This document shows, one piece after another, positions 32,400-41,300 of a DNA stretch of 63,542 bases. The notes beneath the pieces were generated by a model. That model saw only the letters and a program-made list of their open reading frames with translations. It made no database searches and had not been told where the DNA came from. Position 1 is the stretch's first letter. The number at the start of each line of letters is the position of its first letter. Source of the DNA: Thermotogota bacterium ADurb.Bin062 (GTDB lineage Bacteria > Thermotogota > Thermotogae > MWEM01); assembly GCA_002071085.1 (NCBI GenBank), contig MWEM01000012.1:1-63542 (forward strand), read 5' to 3'. A program made the translations under genes and the position numbers.

Positions 32400-34832
32400 C
32401 TATTCCGAATCGGCGCTTTCATTTGTCTCTATCGGAATCAACTCCTGGCCTTCCGCCACGTCTTTTCGCCGTTCTTTCCTTCTCGTTTTCAGCCCATCTT
32501 CCCCCTGGTTGTATAGACTGAAGGCCTGGAAGAGGTTGTCCATCACTTTCCCATACAGCGTGCCTTTCGGATAGTTGCCCCCACGGGTCCGTTTCCCGAC
32601 CTGGATCTTCATCACGATCTCCAACACCTCTTCAAGGGTGTCCACACACCAAATGTGAAAGCGTCGGTGTTCTATCGCCTTCAATAGTTCGTCTTCCAGT
32701 ACCAACGAGTCCAAGTTGGCCTTAGGCAAGATGACCCCTTGAAAGCCGGTCAGCCCTTTCATTTTGCAGACGCTGTAAAAACCCTCCACCTTTTCGTTGA
32801 TTCCGCCCACCGCCTGGGCTTCCCCCAGTTGGCTCATCGAACCCGTAATCGCGATGCCCTGCATCACCGGAACCTTCGCCAAAACGGACAACAGCGCCAC
32901 CGTTTCCGCCATCGTCGCGCTGTCGCCTTCGATCGAGCCGTAGGTTTGCTCGAAAGCGAGGGTGCCTTTCACGGAGAGCGGGAATTTTTGGGAGAAGGTG
33001 GACTCGATGTAGCTTTCCAACGTCAAAATCGCTTTCTTGAATATCTTACCGCTCATATCGATCTCGCGGTGGATGTCAATGATGTTGCCGCTGCCTAGGG
33101 CGTAGGTCGCTGTGACTCGGGTCGGGATACCGAAGGAGTGATCGGGAAGGTCCAGGACAGTCAGGGCGTTGACCTGCCCCACCTGCTTTCCGCTCGTGCG
33201 TATACGGATGACGTCGTTTTGGATCATCTCTTCGATTTTTCTCTTCTCTAGGCTGGTTCGGGCCTTCTTCCTCCGAATAGCCTCCTGTACGGCCTTTCCC
33301 TCGATCGACCGGAGGTTTTCACGTCGGCTCAGGTGGTCGCTTTCGATGAGTAGGTCCGTGATACGCGAGTAGTCGCTCGAAAGCTTCTTGTGAGAGCTTG
33401 CAAGCCTCATACCGTATCGCGCCACCTCTCGAACGGCGTCCGCCTCCAATGGCAACAGACCTTTCTCAGAGACGGCAGAAGCCAAGTAACGCGTGTATTG
33501 GTCTCTGTTTTTCGGGGAGTCGTCTATCTCATAGTCGAACTCCACTTTATACCGAAACAGCTTGTCGAAGTCTTTGTCCAGTTCTTGCAGAATATCGTAC
33601 AGCTCCGGTTCGCCTATGAGGATGCACTTGAAGGAAATCGGTATTTCTTGAGGTTTTAGCGTGGCCAGCGAGGAGAACCCATAACGCGTGTCCGCGTTCT
33701 CCACACCGGTCTTTTCGGCATAGAGCGTTTTCTTCAAGGTGTCCCAAAGGGAGTAGTTCGAAACCACGTCTCGGGCGTCTAAAACGAGGTACCCGCCGTT
33801 GCACAGGTGAACGGCGCCCGGTTTGATCAGGGTGTGGTCCGTATACAGGTATCCGCTTTTCGACAGGAACTCGATTTTCCCGAAGAGAGATGAGAAACTC
33901 GGGTTCATCTCGAATGTCACGGGGACGCCGACCGTTTTGCTGTGATCCACGAAGAGGTTGATCCGATACCGATGCAACAGGCTTTCCCATAGCTCAGGTT
34001 TGGCCAGTAAATTGGGGAGCTGCACCAAGATGTCCTCTATCACCTGCTCTTTGTACTGGAGGAATTCTTCGGACTGCTGATACTTCTGCTCAAATTCGTT
34101 CAGAATCGAACGAACGGCGAACTTGGCGCTGAAGCGGTTCAGTTCTTCGGTACGGGTCCGGAAGTCTTTTTCATACTCTCGTAACCGAAACAGGTACCCT
34201 TCCGCCAAATGCCTTGCCTTGACGCCGTTCTCCTCGATTTTCCGCTTTTCGTCTGAGCTGAGGGTGCCGTGTATTTCGTTCGTCAACGGTTTTCCGTCCC
34301 ACAACGGAATTGGAGCGATACCGGTCGGGGTTGCTTGCAGCAGGTACTCCACCTCTCTCGCTTTTTGGGTGATCTCCGACCAGAGCCGCTTTTTTTGCTT
34401 TTCAAACTCGCCGTTGAGCTCCGAGAGCTTGCTCCGATAGGTCTCCGAGAGGAACACCCCTTCGAGCGATTTCAGCGCTTCTTCGATCATCGTCTCCCAG
34501 TCCTTTTTCAGGCTCTTGCCCAAACCGGGTAGAAGGGAGATTGCCACGGGAGACCAAGGGTCTTCGAAATTGTTCACATAAATCCAATCGTCCGGCGTTT
34601 TCTCTCTTTTCGCGTAGGATTCAAGCCATTTCTTCACAGAGGAGCGCCGTCCGGAGCCGCTGAGTCCGGTTACGAAGATGTTGTAGTTTCTGGCTTTCAA
34701 AGCTAGGCCGTCGAGAAAGGTATCTTTCGTTTCGTCGCTTTCCTCGGTGAAGTCCAGAGATTCAAGCTGCGAGGTCCCTTTCCACACATACCCTTTGTCT
34801 ATGTCCAAATCCTCAGGCCGTAATTCTTTCAA
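32400..34832 (-). CDS. Lon-like ATP-dependent protease (AAA_32 + S16)
   Basis: This protein of about 810 residues has an N-terminal AAA-type ATPase region with a degenerate Walker A, VTGLSGSGRRSS (Arg in place of Lys), near residue 58, and a long helical insertion. A C-terminal S16 (Lon) protease domain carries the catalytic serine in SIEGDSATMAETVALLSVL near residue 640 and the lysine in GGINEKVEGF near 680. This is the LonB/TTC1975-like branch, not canonical Lon; the altered Walker A is common there. It degrades damaged or regulatory proteins in the cytoplasm. The start chosen is TTG at 34832, seven bases after GAGAGGTGG. It is the last gene of the long 46869-to-32400 gene run. Confidence 0.87.
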   Translation of the reverse strand: MKELRPEDLDIDKGYVWKGTSQLESLDFTEESDETKDTFLDGLALKARNYNIFVTGLSGSGRRSSVKKWLESYAKREKTPDDWIYVNNFEDPWSPVAISLLPGLGKSLKKDWETMIEEALKSLEGVFLSETYRSKLSELNGEFEKQKKRLWSEITQKAREVEYLLQATPTGIAPIPLWDGKPLTNEIHGTLSSDEKRKIEENGVKARHLAEGYLFRLREYEKDFRTRTEELNRFSAKFAVRSILNEFEQKYQQSEEFLQYKEQVIEDILVQLPNLLAKPELWESLLHRYRINLFVDHSKTVGVPVTFEMNPSFSSLFGKIEFLSKSGYLYTDHTLIKPGAVHLCNGGYLVLDARDVVSNYSLWDTLKKTLYAEKTGVENADTRYGFSSLATLKPQEIPISFKCILIGEPELYDILQELDKDFDKLFRYKVEFDYEIDDSPKNRDQYTRYLASAVSEKGLLPLEADAVREVARYGMRLASSHKKLSSDYSRITDLLIESDHLSRRENLRSIEGKAVQEAIRRKKARTSLEKRKIEEMIQNDVIRIRTSGKQVGQVNALTVLDLPDHSFGIPTRVTATYALGSGNIIDIHREIDMSGKIFKKAILTLESYIESTFSQKFPLSVKGTLAFEQTYGSIEGDSATMAETVALLSVLAKVPVMQGIAITGSMSQLGEAQAVGGINEKVEGFYSVCKMKGLTGFQGVILPKANLDSLVLEDELLKAIEHRRFHIWCVDTLEEVLEIVMKIQVGKRTRGGNYPKGTLYGKVMDNLFQAFSLYNQGEDGLKTRRKERRKDVAEGQELIPIETNESADSE

Positions 34833-34846
34833 GCTTTTTCCACCTC

Positions 34847-35632
34847 TCAATGATCCAGGAAGAATCGTTCCGCTTCGTCAACAACCTCTCTGAGACGTTC
34901 GTTTCCAATCTTGTCTTCCACGTTTGTTTCTTTACGCAGGAGTATAACATATTCGAGGTTGCCCTTCGTCCCCTTGATCGGCGAAAAGGAGAGTTTTTCG
35001 GGGGATAGGCCGCTGTCCAAAGCGTAGCGGATCGTCCGCTCGATCGCTTCGACGTGGTATGCGGGGCCCTTGACGATACCTTTGACGTTTTTTTGCGGCT
35101 CCAATTCAAACTGCGGTTTGATGAGAAATATCGACGGGGCGCCTTCAGAGAGCAAAGTAGAGGCCACAGGCAAGATCCATTTCAAGGAAATGAAGGAGAG
35201 GTCGCCGCAGATGAAATCGAAGGGGTGCCCGAAGGACTCGAAGGTCAAATAGCGGACGTTGGTTCGTTCTCGGACCACCACCCTCGGGTCTTGCCGCAGC
35301 TTCCAATCCAATTGTCCGTAACCCACGTCCACGCAGAAAACTTCTCTGGCGCCGTTCAATAGGAGGATTTCGGTGAATCCACCGGTGGAAGCGCCGAAGT
35401 CGCAACAGATGAGTCCCTTGACGGAAAGGCCGAAGGTCTCCAGCGCCCCTTTCAACTTCAGCGCGCCGCGACTGACGTACGGACAGTCGGTCTTCAAAAC
35501 CTCGATCGAAGCGTCGGAAGGCACCTGCTTTCCGGGCTTCGTTTCTTTACGCCCGTTCACGATGATGTTACCCAATAGGATTTCTGCTTGAGCTTTCTCT
35601 CGTGACGAAAAATAGGCTCGATCCGTGAGCAA
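34847..35632 (-). CDS. tlyA: TlyA-family rRNA 2'-O-methyltransferase (hemolysin-like)
   Basis: This protein of at least 261 residues has an N-terminal S4 RNA-binding domain and a Rossmann methyltransferase domain. The S4 part reads SSREKAQAEILLGNIIVNGR. The methyltransferase has CDFGASTGGFTEILL for S-adenosylmethionine binding near residue 77 and the KDKE-type residues K59, D134, K172 and E200 roughly in place. It methylates rRNA riboses. No ATG or GTG gives a full S4 domain: the TTG at 35632 drops its first residues, while the same frame upstream reads TRLDLL, as expected for the natural N-terminus. An AUA start near 35680 is possible. Confidence 0.85.
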   Translation of the reverse strand: MLTDRAYFSSREKAQAEILLGNIIVNGRKETKPGKQVPSDASIEVLKTDCPYVSRGALKLKGALETFGLSVKGLICCDFGASTGGFTEILLLNGAREVFCVDVGYGQLDWKLRQDPRVVVRERTNVRYLTFESFGHPFDFICGDLSFISLKWILPVASTLLSEGAPSIFLIKPQFELEPQKNVKGIVKGPAYHVEAIERTIRYALDSGLSPEKLSFSPIKGTKGNLEYVILLRKETNVEDKIGNERLREVVDEAERFFLDH

Positions 35633-35684
35633 TAGATCGAGCCTCGTTTGGTAAACGCGCTTGGGAGTTTTCGGTGTTATACGA

Positions 35685-38243
35685 TTATCCGCCTGATTTC
35701 TTTTCTAAGGCTTTGGTGATATAGTCGCTCTGCCTTTGCCACGCTTGGATCGTCTTTTCCATAAAGGAAAACTTGGCCATAAGCGCCTCGTAACGTTTGG
35801 ATAGTCGTTGGCTCAGCGAGATGATCTGCTGGTTCACCACCCGCAGCTGGTTGCTGATGGATCCGGAAGTGCCCGCGGTTTGGGCGATGTATCCGCTCCC
35901 GAACTTGGTGATATCGTAGAGTCTATCGGAGAGCTGAGTCGCGAAGCCCTTCACCGTGGTGTCTCCGAAGACCTCGCTCGCGCCAAAGGTCTTCCATACC
36001 GCTTCCGCATCGGTTTCCAAAGCGTTTCGAAAACGGGTTTCATCCAGCATAATCTGGCCTTTGACGATTTTTAAATATCCGCCGGTGAACCCATCCGAGG
36101 AACCGACACCGATATCGGTCAGAAAATCATAGGTCAGCACCGGATCGGAGTGTTGGTTCAAGAAGAAATCACGGAAGGACAAGGATTCGCCGGTCGGCGT
36201 GTCGACGATATTGAAGTCTTTTGTGCTATTCACGAAGACGCTGAAAACGCCATTTCCCTCTTGTATCTTCGAATGGATCGCGGGGTTGAGGAATCTGAAT
36301 TTGTCGACGATCGATTGAACGGTGTCCGTGCCGTGGTATTCGATCGTATAAGGCGTTGAAGAGCCGGTGACCGTCACCGTTAAGGCGCCCCCCGTGATGC
36401 CGAAAGCGCTCAGGAGATCGGTTTTTTTACCGGTCACCTCCGTGGAGTAATAGACCTCGTGATTCGAGCCGTCCAGGTCCGAATAGACGAGAGAACGCAG
36501 ACGGTTGAAGATGTCTCGGACGACCGGGTCGTTTTTCAGAGCCCCTTTGATGGCTTTCTGTTCCTCGGTCAATTTCTCATCGTCGGTCCTCGTGTTGTCC
36601 GTTTCCGGAGGATTCATCCGGAGGTAGAGGTTATTCATCACTTCGTTGTACTTTTCGATGAACTCCTTCATATGGTCCATCATTCCGTCTATGTCCTGGC
36701 CGACGGAAGCGTACACTCTTTCGGAGCTCGCGCGCTTGACGGTCACGGATATGCCGTCAAACAAGTTTTCGAAGAGGTTCGACGCCGACGTGACCGTCGT
36801 GGAAACCCCGTTGACGTCGACCGTAATCTGCGCTTCCCGAGCCGTTTGGTGGAATGTCCCATTCCGTAGGGCGCCGGGGTTATAACCGGTCGCCTTGCTG
36901 GGATCGATATGGAAAACTTCTAATAGGTTACTGTTATCGGCAACAGAAATGGAGACATCGGTATTTTTCGCGTCGAGGTGCAAGTACATCCTACCATCAC
37001 GTTCTTCCGCCCAAGCGTGAAAGGAGTCTTTGAGATCGTCGGTCGAGTTGATGGCGTCGATTACGTCATCCAACACCTCGGTACCGCCAGATGAGGTGTA
37101 ATCGACAAAGTAGTCGACGCCGTTCACGCTCAGCGTCAGCCGCCCGTCCACAACCCCCAACGACTGGAGCGTCGTCGTGCCGCTCTCCCCGTCGACGCCG
37201 GTAGAAGAGAATAGGGATTCGGTCATGTACAACATTTCGAGCAACCCTTTGGAACCCGCTCCCGGGGCATCGGAGATAGAAAGGGTATCCTCGGGATTTC
37301 TCGCTTGGATGTACAGGGCCAACGCGTCTCCGGTGTTGTTCGTCGCATAGTAAACGTCCACTTTTCCGGCTAAAGTGGGGTCTGTGTTGATTTCGTTCAG
37401 CAGGTCTGCCAAGGTTTGCGTGGTCTCATAATCGAAATGAATATCTGACCCATTGTAGCGAATGGTCAGCTGCCCGTTGGCCGTTATACCGGTTCCAGGG
37501 CCGTCAAAATTGGCGAGCGTATTCGTCGCTTTTCCGTTCGCGAAAAAGCCTGATTCATAGGACGTCGTCATCCCCATCACTTGAAGGAAGTCGCCGGAAT
37601 CGGTTATCGAAAAGTCCACCGAAGCGTCGGCGCCGGAGATGAACAGTTTCACCCCCTCGGCGGAGTTCACCGTATCTACCTGCACCTCGGGGATATCGGC
37701 TCTGATTTGCGCGATCACCTCGGATAGGGTGTTCGAAGGGTGGTAGGAGATCGGGTCATAGGTCTTCCCGTTGACCGTCAACGTTAACGCGCCTTCGAGC
37801 GAGACCCCATTGTGGTATCCGCCGAGATTCTGCAACTGCGTCGAGCTATTCCCCGATACGTAGGCGGCGGAAAAATAGGTTTCATTTCGGGCGACCTGGT
37901 CGACGACGAAAGAAAAATTCTTCGCTTTCGCCGGAGGGGCTGCCTGAATCGTCGCGATCGACTCGTTGGTCGATTCTGTCTGGTACTTCAGGAAACTCGA
38001 TTCCAAACGCCAGTTGTTCGTAAAAGTCCTGAACTCGGTTAACTCCTCGGACAGCTCGTTCAGGGCTTTTTGGCGGTTGGTCATCGCCTCTTTCTTCGCC
38101 GTGAGTTTTTTCAACGGCACGCTTTCGGCGTCGAGTATTTTGTCTATCAGAGAATTGGTGTCTATTCCGCTTGCGAGACCGCCGACGGAAGTGCGATTAA
38201 TCACCGACGAATTGATATAATTCGTCAGATCAAAATTCGCCAT
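35685..38243 (-). CDS. fliD: Flagellar filament cap protein FliD (hook-associated protein 2)
   Basis: This 852-residue protein caps the flagellar filament and helps flagellin fold into place. The N-terminus GGLASGIDTNSLIDKILDAESVPLKKL and the C-terminal QLRVVNQQIISLSQRLSKRYEALMAKFSFMEKTIQ are conserved FliD ends with coiled-coil character. The middle (about residues 100-500) contains several copies of flagellin-IN-like modules (GALTLTVNGKTY, GQLTIRYNGSDI, GRLTLSVNGVDY), which explains its size, nearly twice that of enterobacterial FliD. It follows flaG in the operon. The GGGGG ribosome site is eight bases from ATG. Confidence 0.9.
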   Translation of the reverse strand: MANFDLTNYINSSVINRTSVGGLASGIDTNSLIDKILDAESVPLKKLTAKKEAMTNRQKALNELSEELTEFRTFTNNWRLESSFLKYQTESTNESIATIQAAPPAKAKNFSFVVDQVARNETYFSAAYVSGNSSTQLQNLGGYHNGVSLEGALTLTVNGKTYDPISYHPSNTLSEVIAQIRADIPEVQVDTVNSAEGVKLFISGADASVDFSITDSGDFLQVMGMTTSYESGFFANGKATNTLANFDGPGTGITANGQLTIRYNGSDIHFDYETTQTLADLLNEINTDPTLAGKVDVYYATNNTGDALALYIQARNPEDTLSISDAPGAGSKGLLEMLYMTESLFSSTGVDGESGTTTLQSLGVVDGRLTLSVNGVDYFVDYTSSGGTEVLDDVIDAINSTDDLKDSFHAWAEERDGRMYLHLDAKNTDVSISVADNSNLLEVFHIDPSKATGYNPGALRNGTFHQTAREAQITVDVNGVSTTVTSASNLFENLFDGISVTVKRASSERVYASVGQDIDGMMDHMKEFIEKYNEVMNNLYLRMNPPETDNTRTDDEKLTEEQKAIKGALKNDPVVRDIFNRLRSLVYSDLDGSNHEVYYSTEVTGKKTDLLSAFGITGGALTVTVTGSSTPYTIEYHGTDTVQSIVDKFRFLNPAIHSKIQEGNGVFSVFVNSTKDFNIVDTPTGESLSFRDFFLNQHSDPVLTYDFLTDIGVGSSDGFTGGYLKIVKGQIMLDETRFRNALETDAEAVWKTFGASEVFGDTTVKGFATQLSDRLYDITKFGSGYIAQTAGTSGSISNQLRVVNQQIISLSQRLSKRYEALMAKFSFMEKTIQAWQRQSDYITKALEKKSGG

Positions 38244-38270
38244 ATTCAGAACCCCCTTTTTTAAGGGACT

Positions 38271-38645
38271 TTACGCTCGTTCGTCCATCAAGGCGCCGAT
38301 GAATTCGTTGAGGTTTTGGATCAGTCGGACGATGTCGGCCGGAGGAATCTGCCGTACCATCTCGCCGGTGTCTTTGTTCACGATCTTCACAATGACCATT
38401 TCGGCTTTCTTGTCCACTTCGAACTGTAGGTTGCTTCTCAAAACCCCTTTCATCTTTTCCAGGCTGCTCTCTAAACCTTTGACGATATCTTCGAGCGGCT
38501 GCTGAACCTGCTTGGCCTCCTCTGCTTGGCGTGGATATTGATACACGGCCGGGTCGACGAGTGAGGAGTCCGGTACCTTGGGCTGTCGTTCCAGAGATGG
38601 CTGGGCGATCGCCACGTTTGGCGTGTTGTCCGGTCGGATTTTCAT
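38271..38645 (-). CDS. flaG: FlaG-family flagellar protein
   Basis: This 124-residue protein has the FlaG core, LQFEVDKKAEMVIVKIVNKDTGEMVRQIPPADIVRL, near residues 70-105. FlaG proteins influence filament length and often sit next to fliD, as here. The N-terminal third is Pro/Gln-rich and probably disordered. It lies 27 bases before fliD. Confidence 0.88.
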   Translation of the reverse strand: MKIRPDNTPNVAIAQPSLERQPKVPDSSLVDPAVYQYPRQAEEAKQVQQPLEDIVKGLESSLEKMKGVLRSNLQFEVDKKAEMVIVKIVNKDTGEMVRQIPPADIVRLIQNLNEFIGALMDERA

Positions 38646-38687
38646 AATCTCCCCTCCATGGTATGATACCTTTTATCGGCAATAGTC

Positions 38688-39794
38688 CTAACGGACTTTA
38701 GTCCCTTTTATGAATCCTGTTCTCTTCTCGATATATAAACCTTCCGGAAAACGTACAGACATTTTTGCTTTACCTTGTGAGCAGTATATCCATCCTAAAC
38801 CGCTGAAACAAAGATCGTATCCGGCTTCCATAGAGGCCGCTCGCGTTTCCCAATTCCAGGTTTTTATGAATTTCGGGGAATAGGGAGGTAGCAGCAGGGT
38901 GCCGCAATGGTGCGCGTAGATCTCTTCGGCCCGCGTCGGATTCGTTTCGTGGACGCTGACGTTATCTCCGAAATAGAACTGGAGGATGACGGTCTCTTCG
39001 GGTTCGACCTCCACCTTGACCAAGCCGCTGAAAAAGATCGCGCGTGCCTGCCGGATAAAGCAAGTTTTTCGATGCCAACGCTTGGTTTTTCCCGGCAAGT
39101 GGCGGTCTTTTTCGTCGACCCATCGACAGATGCCGGACAGGTTTTCCATGCCTGGAACGTCCACAAGTCGCGCCCATCCTCCATCATAGGTCACCGGTTC
39201 GTAGGTAGTTCCGGGGTATGGAGAGGTGGTCGCCTTTTCGAGTTCTTCGTTATCTTCGCTGAGGGGGTTTTTCAACAGCGCGTTGATCAGCGAGGACTTA
39301 CCGGCATTGACGTATCCGCAAAAGCCGTTCTCCGCATCACGAAGCATCAGATCCTTCAAACCCGGTATCCCATAACGGTTCACCGTGCTGATCGGCCATA
39401 ACCGTTCTTTCTCTATACCATATAACTCCGAAACCTTCTTTTTCACCGCGCTGGCGGTGAGATAGCGCGGGAGGAGGTCGAATTTGTTCAATAACACCAT
39501 CGCCCGAGGCGGTAAACGGCGGAGAAAATCGGGATTCAGCGTCCCCGTCAGATCGGTCAGGTCTGTCACGTAAAAGACGGCGCCACATTTTTCGAGCCTA
39601 TCGAGAACCATTTGGGGGGTGTAATAACGACTCACCACGTGATAGTGAGAGCCATAGTGCCGTATCCGAAAGCATCGCTGACAGAGGGGGTTCTCGTATT
39701 TATCGAACAGTTCCAACGGGACATAGCCTGGTCCCGCGGCGTTTATTGACTGCAAAGAAACACCGCACCCCTCACATTTCGGCGTTTGTGGCAC
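38688..39794 (-). CDS. yqeH: YqeH-like circularly permuted GTPase
   Basis: This ribosome-assembly GTPase has about 368 residues. It begins with a zinc finger (CEGCGV and CQRCF) and then has GTPase motifs in permuted order: G4 NKFD near residue 115, G1 GYVNAGKSS near 160 and G3 DVPG near 210, as in YqeH, which assists 30S subunit maturation. The start GTG at 39794 with AAAGGA upstream is preferred over the longest frame (39857), because it gives the usual short leader before the zinc finger and a 23-base overlap with the YqeG-like gene. The pairing of yqeG and yqeH is conserved in many bacteria. Confidence 0.88.
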   Translation of the reverse strand: MPQTPKCEGCGVSLQSINAAGPGYVPLELFDKYENPLCQRCFRIRHYGSHYHVVSRYYTPQMVLDRLEKCGAVFYVTDLTDLTGTLNPDFLRRLPPRAMVLLNKFDLLPRYLTASAVKKKVSELYGIEKERLWPISTVNRYGIPGLKDLMLRDAENGFCGYVNAGKSSLINALLKNPLSEDNEELEKATTSPYPGTTYEPVTYDGGWARLVDVPGMENLSGICRWVDEKDRHLPGKTKRWHRKTCFIRQARAIFFSGLVKVEVEPEETVILQFYFGDNVSVHETNPTRAEEIYAHHCGTLLLPPYSPKFIKTWNWETRAASMEAGYDLCFSGLGWIYCSQGKAKMSVRFPEGLYIEKRTGFIKGTKVR

Positions 39795-40989
39795 GTCGAT
39801 CCATCCTTTCCATTCCGATAGGAAGGAGCTCTCCTTCCTCGGATTCGTCGGTATCACCGGCGGTCATCTCGGGTTTGGAAACGGGGCTAGGCGCTTTGGC
39901 CCACCCGCCGGTTTCTTTTATTTTAGGCTTGAAATGGATGAAGGAGATCAGTCGTCTTTCGAAAAACCGTAAGATCTTCGTCGTCCAATACTCGTCGTGT
40001 GGGTCTAGGGCTTCCACTTTGATCGTGTAGAGGTGTAGTAGGTTCCCGCATAGGATATCGGTGAAGAGCTGGTCGCCGATGATAACCGTCTTCTTTGGGT
40101 CTTGTCCCGCCTGTTTTAAGAACCCCCTCATCTTGTATGGAAAGGGTTTCAGCATCTTCCCGCGGATGATCTGCCCTTCGCCGATCTGTTTTTCGATGTT
40201 TTTGAGTCTATCGGTCCTCCACGTATTGGATAGGATGAAGACGCGAAACCCACACCGCTGCAGACGGGTGAAGAGCGCAGTCACCTCCTCGCTTAAAGAC
40301 CCGATTCGCCTAGGAAGGAGGGTATTATCCAGATCGAAAACGACCGCGTCCAACCGATGTAGGGCCAATTGTTCATAGTCGACAGAAAAGACCGACCGGG
40401 CATATTCGTGCGGGCTAATCAGGTGAGTCAAACGAAAAAACCAGCCAATCGTATAGAAATAGAGCTTATAGAAAAAAACCGGAATCATGCTGAGGATGTT
40501 TTGGAAAATAGTCGTGAACCGTTTAGTCGCGTTCTCCAGCTTCGCCATATAGGGGTTCACCAAGAAGGTGTGCATCATCAACCGATTTCCCACGATGATA
40601 TCGGTAAAAAACAGGTCGCCGATCAGAACCGATTGAGAGGGCGCGGCCCCCGCGCGCAGCACAACATCTCTGAGCTTTTTTACTCCCGGTTTCCGCATAT
40701 TCCCGAACACGCCCACCCGTTCGTCGATTCCCTTGCGGACCTCGGCCACGCGTTTAGTCGGCGCGTTGCTGATGATGTTGATAGAAAACCCCTTCTCGAT
40801 CAGCTCGGAAAACAATCTTTTCGTGTCGTCGTCGAGCAACGGGCTTTTCCAAGGGGCGAGCGTATTGTCGTAGTCGAAGAACAAAAAACGAAAGCCTTGT
40901 CGGTACAAACGATCGTAGTCGATTTCCCAGATAGAGGCTGCCCGATCTTTGGGTGTCGGTAAGCTAAGGATATCCCGGATTCGGTTCAT
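39772..40989 (-). CDS. Tandem-domain YqeG-like HAD phosphatase
   Basis: This 405-residue protein contains two complete YqeG-type HAD domains in tandem. Domain 1 has the nucleophile motif FFDYDNTLAPW (D39, D41), with SNAP near 74 and GDLFFTDI near 124. Domain 2 has VFDLDNTLLPR (D219, D221), with LSNT and GDQLFTDILCGN near 310. Two hydrophobic stretches around 165-190 separate them. YqeG is normally a single domain of about 170 residues, so this is a fused duplication. The C-terminal tail is charged. The phosphatase substrate is unknown; the YqeH neighbour suggests a link to ribosome assembly. Confidence 0.88.
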   Translation of the reverse strand: MNRIRDILSLPTPKDRAASIWEIDYDRLYRQGFRFLFFDYDNTLAPWKSPLLDDDTKRLFSELIEKGFSINIISNAPTKRVAEVRKGIDERVGVFGNMRKPGVKKLRDVVLRAGAAPSQSVLIGDLFFTDIIVGNRLMMHTFLVNPYMAKLENATKRFTTIFQNILSMIPVFFYKLYFYTIGWFFRLTHLISPHEYARSVFSVDYEQLALHRLDAVVFDLDNTLLPRRIGSLSEEVTALFTRLQRCGFRVFILSNTWRTDRLKNIEKQIGEGQIIRGKMLKPFPYKMRGFLKQAGQDPKKTVIIGDQLFTDILCGNLLHLYTIKVEALDPHDEYWTTKILRFFERRLISFIHFKPKIKETGGWAKAPSPVSKPEMTAGDTDESEEGELLPIGMERMDRRATNAEM

Positions 40990-41275
40990 ACCGTATGATT
41001 TCCAAAGGGAGTTCTTCTTTGACCAGTTCTAACATTCTGAGGGCCTCGTCCAGCAACAGGGCTGGAACGATCACCTTCACGGCCCCGTCAATGAGTTCGG
41101 AGTGGCGAATATTGATTATGTGTTCTTCCGCTTCCGCCAGATAGCCTAGAATATGCGTCTCTTCCACTGGCATCTTCACGTAGATGTCATACTCCAGAAT
41201 CTCTTTTTCCCGGTCTTTTTCCGGCGGTCCGATCTCTTTTTGAATAGGTTCTTGGGCACTCAATATCTCACACAC
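40964..41275 (-). CDS. DUF4911-like small protein
   Basis: This 103-residue acidic cytoplasmic protein has a core EYDIYVKMPVEETHILGYLAEAEEHIINIRH followed by VKVIVPALLLDEALRMLELVKEEL. It resembles DUF4911, an ACT-like alpha/beta fold found near YqeG/YqeH-type genes in Firmicutes and Thermotogota. It overlaps the YqeG-like gene by 26 bases. Function unknown. Confidence 0.7.
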   Translation of the reverse strand: MCEILSAQEPIQKEIGPPEKDREKEILEYDIYVKMPVEETHILGYLAEAEEHIINIRHSELIDGAVKVIVPALLLDEALRMLELVKEELPLEIIRYEPNPGYP

Positions 41276-41300
41276 CTCAATCGTATATATAGACGGAAGA

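Noticed and set aside
32400..34832. Lon-like protease with Arg in the Walker A motif taken as a novelty
   Set aside because: This change (GxxGxGR) is common in the LonB/TTC1975-like branch, so it is not by itself unusual.
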